This document shows, in pieces, positions 46,670 to 55,028 of a stretch of DNA of 64,000 nucleotides. Positions within the stretch are counted from its first letter, which is position 1. Every line of letters starts with the position of its first letter. The position numbers and the translations under genes are program-made. The notes under the pieces are model-generated. The model did no database searches. It was not told the origin of the DNA and was given only the letters and a program-made list of their open reading frames with translations. The stretch spans positions 1,646,925 through 1,710,924 of the forward strand of contig NZ_AP018314.1 in NCBI RefSeq assembly GCF_002368075.1, read 5' to 3'. Source of the DNA: Sphaerospermopsis kisseleviana NIES-73 (GTDB taxonomy: Bacteria; Cyanobacteriota; Cyanobacteriia; Cyanobacteriales; Nostocaceae).

Positions 46670-47995
46670 TTATAAACTAAATTCGGCAGCATCATCATCT
46701 AAATAGCTATCTTTACCTGCTACCGTAAGTTGAAAATTATCACCGTGAATTAATTCAGAGAATTTAATTTCTGGGTTTTGATAAAGAACATTTAACACAC
46801 TAATAAAATCCCGAATTATTTCCCCTGGTGTTAATAAAGCTTCTGCACCTAAGCGAGTCACAATTTCTTGGACAAATTCTTTTAAATCTGTCTCTTTTAA
46901 TCTTGGTTCATAACCAAAATTTAAGGCATGAATTTCTGTTAATCTTTGGAAAAGTGTAAGTATCTCTGTTTCTGTTAAGGGGTGCAGACGCATCACAGGC
47001 CCGATGTATTCTTGTACATTAGCGTGGGTAACAAATCGGCTTTCTTTGGTGCGTCTGCGCCAAGCTGGATCGGCAAAAAGTCCCCGGTTTGGGTCTTCTA
47101 AAAATTGAGTAGTTCCACCAATGAAAATCCCCAGATTTTCGGCTTTACATTGCATGGTATCGTTAAACATTCCCAAGAGTCTATTATAGTTCTTTTCACG
47201 AGTAACTGTAGTGGATATTTGATATAAATTTACTGCTTCATCTATTAAAATTAACAGTCCTTTATAACCGATTTCTGCAACGAATTTAGCTAATAATTTA
47301 ATATAATCATACCAAGTTTCATCATCAATAATGACACGCACTCCTAAAGCTGCTCTAGCTTCAGTTTTGGTGTTAAATTCTCCTCTTAACCAGCGTAGGG
47401 AGGCGTTTTTTAATTCTTCATCATCTAAGCGATAACTGCGCCAATAAGCAATAATGACACTACCAAAATCAAAGCCATGAACTAAGTCTTCAATATAATG
47501 AATTACTTCCCGAATTTTGTTTTCTACTTGGTCATCAAAACCTACATCATTGGGACGCATTCCTGTTTCTTTGGCTACTTCTTGCTGAATTTTATTAATC
47601 CATCCTTCTAAAATGGAAATTAAAGCACCACCATCAGGACGGGTTTTTGTAGCTAAACGACTCATTAATTCTCGATAGGTTGCTAAACCTTCATTGTTGC
47701 TTCCTCCTAGTCTTCTTCCAGAGGATAAATCAACATCAGCAACTACAAATCCTTGCTCCATTGCATGGTTACGAATCATCTGTAGCATGAAGCTTTTTCC
47801 TGAACCGTAATTACCAATTATAAACCGAAATGCAGCTACACCTTCTGCTATATCATTGAGATTTTGTAAGAGGCTATTTAGTTCTTTTTCTCTACCTACG
47901 GCTATATGTTCAATTCCGGTTCTGGGAACTACTCCTGCACCCAGGGAATTGATTAAAGCTGTGGATACTTTTTTTGATATTTTCTGTTTGCTCAT
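46670..47995 (-). CDS. BREX-type ATP-binding protein (DUF2791/BrxD-like)
   Basis: A 441-residue P-loop ATPase. Walker A is IGNYGSGKSFMLQ, Walker B GLLILIDEAVNLY, with the DUF2791 block GRRLGGSNNEGLATYRELM and IFIGGTTQFLEDPNRGLF near the sensor region. The family is named from BREX phage-defence loci (BrxD) and also occurs with TerB_C proteins and Lhr-like helicases. I prefer ATG 47995 because a TATAAT-like box lies just 7-12 bases before the earlier ATG 48043. Probably in one transcript with the coiled-coil protein upstream. Confidence 0.75.
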   Translation of the reverse strand: MSKQKISKKVSTALINSLGAGVVPRTGIEHIAVGREKELNSLLQNLNDIAEGVAAFRFIIGNYGSGKSFMLQMIRNHAMEQGFVVADVDLSSGRRLGGSNNEGLATYRELMSRLATKTRPDGGALISILEGWINKIQQEVAKETGMRPNDVGFDDQVENKIREVIHYIEDLVHGFDFGSVIIAYWRSYRLDDEELKNASLRWLRGEFNTKTEARAALGVRVIIDDETWYDYIKLLAKFVAEIGYKGLLILIDEAVNLYQISTTVTREKNYNRLLGMFNDTMQCKAENLGIFIGGTTQFLEDPNRGLFADPAWRRRTKESRFVTHANVQEYIGPVMRLHPLTETEILTLFQRLTEIHALNFGYEPRLKETDLKEFVQEIVTRLGAEALLTPGEIIRDFISVLNVLYQNPEIKFSELIHGDNFQLTVAGKDSYLDDDAAEFSL

Positions 47996-48140
47996 GTAGT
48001 TTGTATTAGTGTTTGTTATTAATTGATTTTTCCTTGAAAGCATAATATATTATATCATAAAAGTACAATTTTTTCTATTCAATCAATGGTTAAAATTAGT
48101 TTGGTTAAAATTAGTTTATAAATGAGGGCTATTTATTTCT

Positions 48141-49427
48141 CTAATCTTCATGAATTGCTATAATTTTTTGGACATTGAGCAGATGTTCTGGGTAAATTTC
48201 CGGTTTGTCTTCTGCTGTTTCAATAATTAATTCACCAATAGTATTTTTGGCGATTTCATTGATAGCATCAATTAATAAATTAGGCATGGTGATTTGTGCC
48301 TCGGCAATTTGTTTAATAATAGCTTGGGGATTATCTTGTTCGATTATGGCTTTTAATACCTGAATTTGATGGGTTGGCATTTGTTCTAAAAAATTCCTCC
48401 ATTCTGAAGGTAGCTTTTCTTCTATAGGTTCTAGTAATTCATCAAAGGGAAATAATTCAACTTCATTTTCCTGGGTATTATCAGATAATGGTTCTTGATT
48501 GAGGTTTTCTATGTTTTGCAGTAGTTCCCAAACTTGGTTTTGTAATAAGTCTCGCTCATCTTGTAATAAGGAAATTTGATTGTGTAATTGGCTAATTTCT
48601 GCCTGTTGTGCTTGTTTTTGATTTTGTAAATTTTTCAGTTTATTTTCTAGATTTTCTTGGGCGTTAATTGTCTCTTTTAATAAGTTATTTTTAGTGAAGA
48701 CTTTGCTTTCTAAGTCTTGGATTTCTATTCTGAGTTCATAGAGTTTTTCTTCTAGTTGGGGTTTGAGTCTATTGGAGAGAATCAGGTGATTTTCGATTTC
48801 TTCTTTTTCTTGCTTAAATGCTTCTATTTGGGCTTGTAATTGGGTTATTTCTGAACGGGATACGTTACAATTTAGCTCTAAACGGCGTTTTTCTGCTGCT
48901 AGTTCAGAACAAGATTTTTTGAGTTCTATTGTGCTGCTTTCTAATTTGTCTATGGCATTTTTTATACTATTAATTTCTAGCTCCAAATGCTTTTTTTGTC
49001 CAGCAAAATTACCTATTTCTCGATGTAAATTATCTCTTTGATTACGAGATTCTGCGATTTGATTTTGTAGTTGCTGTGATTCTGTATAGAGAAGAATTTT
49101 ATGTTGTTGTACTTGTTCTAATTCTCTGGCAATGCGATATTTTAAGCCTTCCAATTCTCTAATTTTTCTATAGAGAGAACTTAAAACCATCAGTTCATAA
49201 TTTCTGCGTCTTTTATCCACAAATAAGGCGGCTGAATAGGTGGCAAGTACGGTAATGATTCCAGTAACTAAGGCTTGAGTAAAATCCCAGTTGGGAACAA
49301 GACTTAAACCAAAACTTACACTAAAGGCTGATACCCCTAAAATCACTTTATTGCTTACTATTCCTGATTGCATTTTGCTGGTTTTTAGCTTATTAATCTG
49401 GTGAGAATCAGTAGTTGTTAAGGTCAT
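48141..49427 (-). CDS. Membrane coiled-coil protein with TerB_C-like C-terminus
   Basis: A 428-residue protein in three parts. Residues 25-70 contain two hydrophobic segments (VILGVSAFSVSFGLSLV, FTQALVTGIITVLATYSAAL). Residues 80-305 are a continuous Glu/Lys/Gln-rich coiled coil (LEGLKYRIARELEQVQQHK onward). After an acidic linker, the last 85 residues (SEWRNFLEQMPTHQIQVL, LLIDAINEIAKNTIGELIIE) resemble the TerB_C domain. TerB_C proteins normally also carry TerB_N; here a membrane anchor replaces it. It lies 97 bases upstream of the BrxD-like ATPase gene on the same strand, suggesting a joint complex at the membrane. Confidence 0.65.
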   Translation of the reverse strand: MTLTTTDSHQINKLKTSKMQSGIVSNKVILGVSAFSVSFGLSLVPNWDFTQALVTGIITVLATYSAALFVDKRRRNYELMVLSSLYRKIRELEGLKYRIARELEQVQQHKILLYTESQQLQNQIAESRNQRDNLHREIGNFAGQKKHLELEINSIKNAIDKLESSTIELKKSCSELAAEKRRLELNCNVSRSEITQLQAQIEAFKQEKEEIENHLILSNRLKPQLEEKLYELRIEIQDLESKVFTKNNLLKETINAQENLENKLKNLQNQKQAQQAEISQLHNQISLLQDERDLLQNQVWELLQNIENLNQEPLSDNTQENEVELFPFDELLEPIEEKLPSEWRNFLEQMPTHQIQVLKAIIEQDNPQAIIKQIAEAQITMPNLLIDAINEIAKNTIGELIIETAEDKPEIYPEHLLNVQKIIAIHED

Positions 49428-49649
49428 TATTGTTCACATTTTATTGAAAGTCAGGGTGTGTTACAGCAGGAGTCAGTGGTTCGGCTTCGCTCACCAACCG
49501 GAGTCATGAGTAAAACTAGCTTAGTGTATAGGTTTCAATTTAGATTCTGTACCTCATGGATCTGCAATCTGCTGTATTTAAAAATTTAATAGTATAGCTG
49601 TCGCTAAGTTAAGAGTTTTAAAAGCTGACTGCTGATTGCTGTAAATTAA

Positions 49650-50996
49650 TTACAGTCTATTTTTATTATTACCATACACAGCTAAATCTGCTTTTAAGAA
49701 GTCAATAAACTGCCGTGCTGTGCGGCCAGAACGGCCATTATGACGAGTTGCCCATTGTAAAGCTTGAAATTCTAAATCTTCGGGTTTAAGATTAATGCCT
49801 GTTTGTACTGCTAAATGCTGAACAATGTGTAAATATGTTTTTTGATCTGCGGCTTCAAAGGTTAATGTTAAACCAAAGCGATCGCTAAAGGAAAGCTTTT
49901 CCTGCATTGTATCCCAAGCATGGACTTCTTCGTTATCCTTGGGGGTAGGTCTATCATTAAAATACTCTCTAATCAAGTGCCGACGGTTGGATGTAGCATA
50001 AACAATTACATTTTCTGGTCTAGCGGTTAAGCTGCCTTCTAAAACTACTTTTAGTGCTTTAAAAGCATCATCATCTTCCTCGAAGGAAAGATCATCGACA
50101 AAGATAATAAATTTTTGCGGCACTCCTCGTAAATGTTCAACAATTTTTGGTAAGTTTTGTAATTCTGATTTTGCCACTTCGATTAAGCGCAGGTTTTTGT
50201 CGCTATATTCGTTTAATAAAGATTTTACTAAAGATGACTTACCAGAACCGCGACTACCGTATAGTAATACGTGCAGTGCTGGTTGTCCTGATAATAAAAA
50301 CAGGGTATTTTTTAACAAAGCATCTTTTTGCCAATCGTAACCTACTAATGTATCTAGTTTAACTGGATCAGGATAGAGTATACCTAAAAACTGCCCATCT
50401 TGCCACCTAAAAGCGCGATATTGGGCAAATAAACCAGTGCCATGCTGTTGATAATAAGCGGCTAAGTCTTCAACAGCATCAGCCCAAGTATCTAATTGTT
50501 GTAAAGTGCTGATTAAATCAGTATCAACTTCTACTGCTTGGGGTTCTTGATACCAGACGACTGGGGAAACTGGCAAATGAGATACCACTTGCACCCACTC
50601 ACTTAAAACAGCACTATTACATTCATATAAATTTTGTAAGGCTTGTAAATCATGCTGGGCTGCTGCAATTAAGGCTGGTGGTAAATCAGTAAATTCTCGC
50701 TGTTGAGCTAGTCTGGTAAAGGGGTTATCCGCAATGAGAATTTGTTTAATTAAGTATTCTTCCCAGGTTTGTTTACTGGCTGCCAAAGCTTGAAAATAAT
50801 TACCGTAAGCTTGGAGACAGTCGCGCCCATCTGCGTCAGTGTAACGTATAGCTTGCAGCAGATCAAGAAATGCGATCGCTACTTCGCCTTTAAGAACTGA
50901 TTGGTAAATTAAAAGAGACGCTGCTTGGCGTTGGAAGAATTGAACTTTGGTGTAAGACGAAGTATTTACGGTAGACATTCCTTGATTATCCATCAA
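49650..50996 (-). CDS. AAA+ ATPase of the DUF815 family
   Basis: A 448-residue ATPase. The N-terminal 180 residues are helical. The AAA core follows: Walker A LLYGSRGSGKSSLVKSLL, Walker B FIIFVDDLSFEEDDDAF, sensor VIVYATSNRRHLI, and the C-terminal GLTLTFEAADQKTYLHIVQ region. DUF815 proteins are widespread, conserved in cyanobacteria and of unknown role. It is separated from the coiled-coil gene by 222 bases including STRR-like sequence, so membership in the same operon is uncertain. Confidence 0.85.
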   Translation of the reverse strand: MMDNQGMSTVNTSSYTKVQFFQRQAASLLIYQSVLKGEVAIAFLDLLQAIRYTDADGRDCLQAYGNYFQALAASKQTWEEYLIKQILIADNPFTRLAQQREFTDLPPALIAAAQHDLQALQNLYECNSAVLSEWVQVVSHLPVSPVVWYQEPQAVEVDTDLISTLQQLDTWADAVEDLAAYYQQHGTGLFAQYRAFRWQDGQFLGILYPDPVKLDTLVGYDWQKDALLKNTLFLLSGQPALHVLLYGSRGSGKSSLVKSLLNEYSDKNLRLIEVAKSELQNLPKIVEHLRGVPQKFIIFVDDLSFEEDDDAFKALKVVLEGSLTARPENVIVYATSNRRHLIREYFNDRPTPKDNEEVHAWDTMQEKLSFSDRFGLTLTFEAADQKTYLHIVQHLAVQTGINLKPEDLEFQALQWATRHNGRSGRTARQFIDFLKADLAVYGNNKNRL

Positions 50997-51055
50997 TTAA
51001 CTGTATTTGTCTGCTCAATCTAAAAGTAAAATCCAAATCAACACAGGCTGTAACA

Positions 51056-51364
51056 ATGAATTTAGGTATAGTTGCCGCTTTTGGCTACGGCATTTTAGCA
51101 TTATTAGGCGGAATCATTGGCTACATCCAAGCCAAGAGCAAAGTTTCCTTAATTAGTGGTATAATTAGTGGCTTATTCATTATCTTTGCTGCTTACTGCC
51201 AACTTCAAGGACAAAGCTGGGGTTTAAGTGTAGCAGCTTTTGTTATTGGTGTGTTAGTATTTTTCTTTTCCATTAGATTGGCTAAAACACGGAAATTTAT
51301 GCCTGGGGGATTGATGATTATTTTTGGGATCGTGACATTAGTAGTCATATTGAATCAAATTTAA
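51056..51364 (+). CDS. TMEM14 family membrane protein
   Basis: A 102-residue protein with four short membrane helices rich in glycine (FGYGILALLGGIIGYIQA, LISGIISGLFIIFAAYCQ, LSVAAFVIGVLVFFFSI, GGLMIIFGIVTLVVIL). This matches the TMEM14/FAX1 family, whose plant members export fatty acids from chloroplasts; the cyanobacterial role is unproven. It diverges from the DUF815 ATPase gene, with 59 bases between the starts. Confidence 0.88.
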   Translation: MNLGIVAAFGYGILALLGGIIGYIQAKSKVSLISGIISGLFIIFAAYCQLQGQSWGLSVAAFVIGVLVFFFSIRLAKTRKFMPGGLMIIFGIVTLVVILNQI

Positions 51365-51981
51365 CGAAGGCAGGAGGCAGGAGGCAGGAGGCAGGAGTCA
51401 GGAGTGAAACTGGCGAATGTGTCTAGCTTTCAATTTTGATTCTGTACCTCGTTGATATGCAATCTGCTGTATCAGTAAAGATAAAAGTTGAGTGAGTAAA
51501 TTTGGTCTTTACAGGCGAATTTTAGCCCACATAACAGCGATTAATGTTTAATTTGAAACATACTGTTCCTAGTAAGCCTGATTTTAGTACAATTATATTA
51601 TAAATAAAGGCGTGATTTTTATGACACATTGAGGGTATGGATAAAAAAAATCCTTGAGAGCAAAGGATATGAACTAGCAATTATTAAATTGTTAGTAAAA
51701 ATTACGATTAACAAGATTTAAACAAAGAACTCTATATATACTAGAGTTAGTATTATCAATAGTGTAAAGATTTTATGGTATCTTCAGTATACTTTAAAGG
51801 AAAAATAAAGGTAAATTTGCCATATTGGCAGGTTTTCCTGAAATAAATAGGATATTACTAGATAGTAGCAATCTTTATTAATGTTTGCGCTATTGTAGCT
51901 ATCTACCTAATCCTAAGCAGAGGAAATCAAGGCATACCTAAGTAATTCTTTCAGCAATTTAAGCAACTAGGAAATTAATAC
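51365..51981 (+). promoter_or_regulatory. Gene-free region upstream of the APH-HopA1 pair
   Basis: 617 bases. An AGGCAGG tandem tract (51369-51398) comes first, then a repeat fragment TCTGTACCTCGTTGATATGC also seen near 49549. The rest is AT-rich, with a 23-codon frame at 51775 that I do not consider a gene. The promoter for the pair is probably in the last 250 bases; GGAAATTAATAC precedes the ATG. Confidence 0.5.
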
Positions 51982-53220
51982 ATGATATTATCACTGTCTT
52001 CTCAAAATGTTATCCAGTATCTGCACAAAGCAGGTCTGTGTAGCTCAGAAGATGGCGCATTATATGAATCTGATTTACCAGAAAGTGGCGGTAATAATCG
52101 GAATTTACTGGTGAAGCTGGCAGATAATCGTAAACTTCTGGTTAAACAAGAACAATGCAGGAATTTTGATAGCAGTCCCCATGAATTTTTTAATGAGTGG
52201 CTGTTTCATCAATTACTGGATAAATTTCCAGTGCTGGGGAATATTTCGGCGATCGCATCATTATTGGTCCATTTTGATGCAGAAAATTATATCCTGGTTC
52301 GTAGTTACCTCAGCGAATATATGGAACTGGGGAAATTTTACGAAAATAACAGTATTTTCCCCATTGAAATTGCCACCGCCATTGGTAATACATTAGCGGT
52401 GTTACATCGTTCTACTTTCCAAAAACGAGAGTATCGTGATTTTATGGATACTGCTCCCCAAGGACAGTTTCGCTATCACTATTACAACCCAGCGCAAGGA
52501 ATAGGATCAATAAATCAAGATATTTTTGGCAATATTCCTACAGAAGCACTCAAATTGCATACACTCTATCAACAATATGAAAGTTTAGAATCAGCGATCG
52601 CCGATTTAGCTTATGAATGGAAACCTTGTTGTTTAACTCACAACGATTTACAATTAAACAATATTTTGGTGCATTCCCGTTGGCAAAATCTAGATAACTG
52701 TTTGGTAAGATTAATTGATTGGGAAGCTTGCACTTGGGGAGATCCAGCCTTTGATTTAGGTACTTTACTAGGAAGCTATGTCAAAATTTGGCTTTCTAGT
52801 TTAGTAGTAGATCCCAGTTTAAATTTAGAAGAATCTCTAAATTTGGCAATCATTCCCTTAGAAGTTATTCAACCTTCAATTTTGGCAGTTATCCACGCTT
52901 ATCTTCATGCTTTTCCCATAATTTTGGATTACCGTCGGGACTTTATTCTGCGAGTGATTCAGTTTACAGGTTTGGCACTAACTCACCAAATTCAAAACAT
53001 GATTGAGTATCACAAATACTTTGATAATACCCACCTGTGTATGCTAGAAGTTGCCAAAAGTTTGTTAATTATGCCTGAACAAGCAGTATTAACTATTTTC
53101 GGCAGTTCCGAAGCAGAAATTCTCCAATCAGTAACCGGATTAAACACCAAAGCTAAACCTGAAAAAGAAAAACAACTACTACGGATTTATTACGAAAAAA
53201 CTCGCCTACGTGGTTGTTAG
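51982..53220 (+). CDS. Aminoglycoside phosphotransferase-fold kinase (APH family)
   Basis: A 412-residue APH-fold kinase. The catalytic loop is CLTHNDLQLNN (about 217-227), with the Brenner-type HxDxxxxN pattern, followed by the metal-binding LIDWEACTWGDPAFDLG (about 241-257). An N-terminal lobe (NRNLLVKLADNRKLLVKQEQ) carries the ATP-binding lysines. A HopA1-family gene follows after 76 bases. APH-like kinases with HopA1-type lyases dehydrate Ser/Thr in class V lanthipeptide and thioamitide pathways, so peptide or protein phosphorylation rather than antibiotic resistance is plausible. Confidence 0.8.
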   Translation: MILSLSSQNVIQYLHKAGLCSSEDGALYESDLPESGGNNRNLLVKLADNRKLLVKQEQCRNFDSSPHEFFNEWLFHQLLDKFPVLGNISAIASLLVHFDAENYILVRSYLSEYMELGKFYENNSIFPIEIATAIGNTLAVLHRSTFQKREYRDFMDTAPQGQFRYHYYNPAQGIGSINQDIFGNIPTEALKLHTLYQQYESLESAIADLAYEWKPCCLTHNDLQLNNILVHSRWQNLDNCLVRLIDWEACTWGDPAFDLGTLLGSYVKIWLSSLVVDPSLNLEESLNLAIIPLEVIQPSILAVIHAYLHAFPIILDYRRDFILRVIQFTGLALTHQIQNMIEYHKYFDNTHLCMLEVAKSLLIMPEQAVLTIFGSSEAEILQSVTGLNTKAKPEKEKQLLRIYYEKTRLRGC

Positions 53221-53272
53221 TATTTTAGGTAATATTTTAGGTAGTATTTTAGGTAGTATTTTAGATGATATT
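53220..53272. repeat. 12-bp tandem repeat between APH and HopA1 genes
   Basis: Four copies of a GTATTTTAGGTA-type unit, the last degenerate (TATTTTAGATGA), fill the gap from the APH stop to the HopA1 leader. GGAGGT (53280-53285) then serves the HopA1 ATG. The 12-base period keeps an upstream frame open without coding meaning. Confidence 0.8.
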
Positions 53273-53296
53273 CAAATTTGGAGGTGCAATTTCTTC

Positions 53297-54412
53297 ATGT
53301 TAGATAACTCTACTAATCAAATTCTCAATTCTTTATTTGATATTGCCAGCAATATTCAGATTGCCCCAAACTTTTGTATTCAACATCCCAATTATCAACC
53401 TTTTGCATTGCCAGCGACAGTAGCGAATAGATTTAAACACAATTCACCAGATTTACAACATAAATATCTGGCTTTACTATTGCGGAATTTTCTCCACGGT
53501 ATTTATTATAATGGTTCGCTGCAAACTGTTTTATCAGTCAATGCCGAAGATGGTAATTACTCACAACAGAACTCACAACAGAACTCACAACAGAAAAGTT
53601 TAGAGCCAAATTATAATGTGGGTATTGATTGGGATTTTTATGAGCAATTACACCAAAATAATCATGGTATAGGTAACTATGATTCTAATTGGGAAGTATT
53701 AAGACGAGAACCAGATAAAACTCTAGCAGTAACTAAAAATGGGTTAACATTATATGTTGAACCAGAATGCTATCTCAAATCAAGTAAAAAGTCGATAAAA
53801 GTAGGTGATTTAATAGCAATTTGGATGCCAAAAAACCGTTTACAAAATAACTGTTATGTGGCGGTTAGTAATTTAGGACAACAACGCCAAAATACATCCG
53901 AGACTAATCTAGGAGTAGGGCGAATTTATTTTAATTTTAGTCCATCAGGTGCGATCGCTCTCATGGATACCCTCACACAACAACTCAATAACGCCCATAT
54001 TCCCTTTAGTTTTGAAGTTCTTTATAACCCCGGTGCTTATGGGCGGTATGATGCTGGTACACTTTATTTTGAAAGACAAGATTACCCCATAATTCACAAA
54101 ATTCTTCAGACAGTTTACCAAGAAAATCAATCTTATTTTCACCCAGAAATTCCCCTATTTACCAAATATTTAGCACCTGGACTGAGTTTAGCAGAAGAAC
54201 CAAACCAAAAATTTGCCGCCCAGGAAAGTTTTGGGATGAACCGTTGTCAAATAGTTGCTAATGCTTTGTTAGAAGCTTGGGAAAAAGGGAAAAACGCCAT
54301 TGAAGAACGTATACAGATTATTAACCAACACTTTGCACAGCATTTAATTGATGTACAACGTCCTTACCTTAACCCCAGTTCTGAAGATATATATATCCCA
54401 TTAAATTGTTAA
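53297..54412 (+). CDS. T3SS effector HopA1 family protein
   Basis: A 371-residue protein of the HopA1 family: NVGIDWDFYEQLHQNNHGIG, SNWEVLRREPDKTLAVTKNG, GDLIAIWMPKNR, GRIYFNFSPSGAIALMDTL and PFSFEVLYNPGAYGRYDAG, and GMNRCQIVANALLEAWEKG near the end are the family's conserved blocks. The name comes from plant-pathogen effectors; homologues act as phosphothreonine-lyase-like eliminases in class V lanthipeptide and thioamitide clusters. The ATG at 53297 follows a GGAGGT. Co-transcription with the APH kinase is likely. No RiPP precursor gene is obvious beside it. Confidence 0.8.
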   Translation: MLDNSTNQILNSLFDIASNIQIAPNFCIQHPNYQPFALPATVANRFKHNSPDLQHKYLALLLRNFLHGIYYNGSLQTVLSVNAEDGNYSQQNSQQNSQQKSLEPNYNVGIDWDFYEQLHQNNHGIGNYDSNWEVLRREPDKTLAVTKNGLTLYVEPECYLKSSKKSIKVGDLIAIWMPKNRLQNNCYVAVSNLGQQRQNTSETNLGVGRIYFNFSPSGAIALMDTLTQQLNNAHIPFSFEVLYNPGAYGRYDAGTLYFERQDYPIIHKILQTVYQENQSYFHPEIPLFTKYLAPGLSLAEEPNQKFAAQESFGMNRCQIVANALLEAWEKGKNAIEERIQIINQHFAQHLIDVQRPYLNPSSEDIYIPLNC

Positions 54413-54539
54413 TAACTTAGTAAGTATTCAGCTATCAGTAATTTGTGTTTTTTGTGAGTTTTGCTGATAGCTGACTGCTGACTGCTTACAGAAAATGTAA
54501 TTTACCTGTTTTTTTGTTTTAATAGAGGATTTTTAGACG

Positions 54540-54989
54540 ATGATTTTTACATATCAAAGAACTGTCAGATTTGCCGATACTGATGCTGCTGGAGTCGTTT
54601 ATTTTGCCAACATTTTAAGTATTTGTCATGAAGCTTACGAAGAATCACTTTGGCATTCTGGCATAAATATCAAAACTTTTTTTACACATCCATCTGTTGC
54701 TTTTCCCATCGTTCATGCAAATGTAGATTTTTTGCGTCCGATTTATTGCGGTGACAAGTTAATGATTAGTTTAATACCCCAAAAAATAAGTATTGATAAA
54801 TTTAACATTACTTATGAAATTACCATAACTGATGTAATAGTTGCTAAAGCAATTACTCGCCACGTTTGTATTGATCTCAATAGTAGAACCAAGCAAGAAT
54901 TACCAGAAGAGATAATTTCTTGGTTAGAAACGAACCGCAGAGACGCAGAAGGTGCTGAGAGAAGAAAGTCAAGGGAAGAGATTATGTAA
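54540..54989 (+). CDS. 1,4-dihydroxy-2-naphthoyl-CoA thioesterase
   Basis: A 149-residue hotdog-fold thioesterase acting in phylloquinone synthesis. [19 protein letters not shown] contains the catalytic Asp region of the cyanobacterial DHNA-CoA hydrolase, and [16 protein letters not shown] follows. The last 18 residues ([18 protein letters not shown]) derive from the CGCAGAGACGCAGA-type repeat, a relative of which lies at about 60781; the native protein probably ended near SWLETN. It faces the menE gene convergently, separated by an STRR tract. Confidence 0.85.
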   Translation: MIFTYQRTVRFADTDAAGVVYFANILSICHEAYEESLWHSGINIKTFFTHPSVAFPIVHANVDFLRPIYCGDKLMISLIPQKISIDKFNITYEITITDVIVAKAITRHVCIDLNSRTKQELPEEIISWLETNRRDAEGAERRKSREEIM

Positions 54990-54991
54990 TT

Positions 54992-55026
54992 GATAATTGA
55001 TAATTGATAATTGATAATTGATGATT
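54992..55026. repeat. ATTGATA tandem repeat
   Basis: Five copies of TTGATAA/ATTGATA between the convergent thioesterase and menE genes. Confidence 0.8.
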
Positions 55027-55028
55027 AA

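Noticed and set aside
51775-51846. 23-residue frame upstream of the APH-HopA1 pair as a RiPP precursor
   Set aside because: It has no leader-like sequence, only two Ser and no Thr/Cys-rich core, and no clear ribosome binding site.
51982-53220. Aminoglycoside resistance gene
   Set aside because: The protein is long and cyanobacterial in character, and is paired with a HopA1-family gene; general APH-fold kinase is the safer call.
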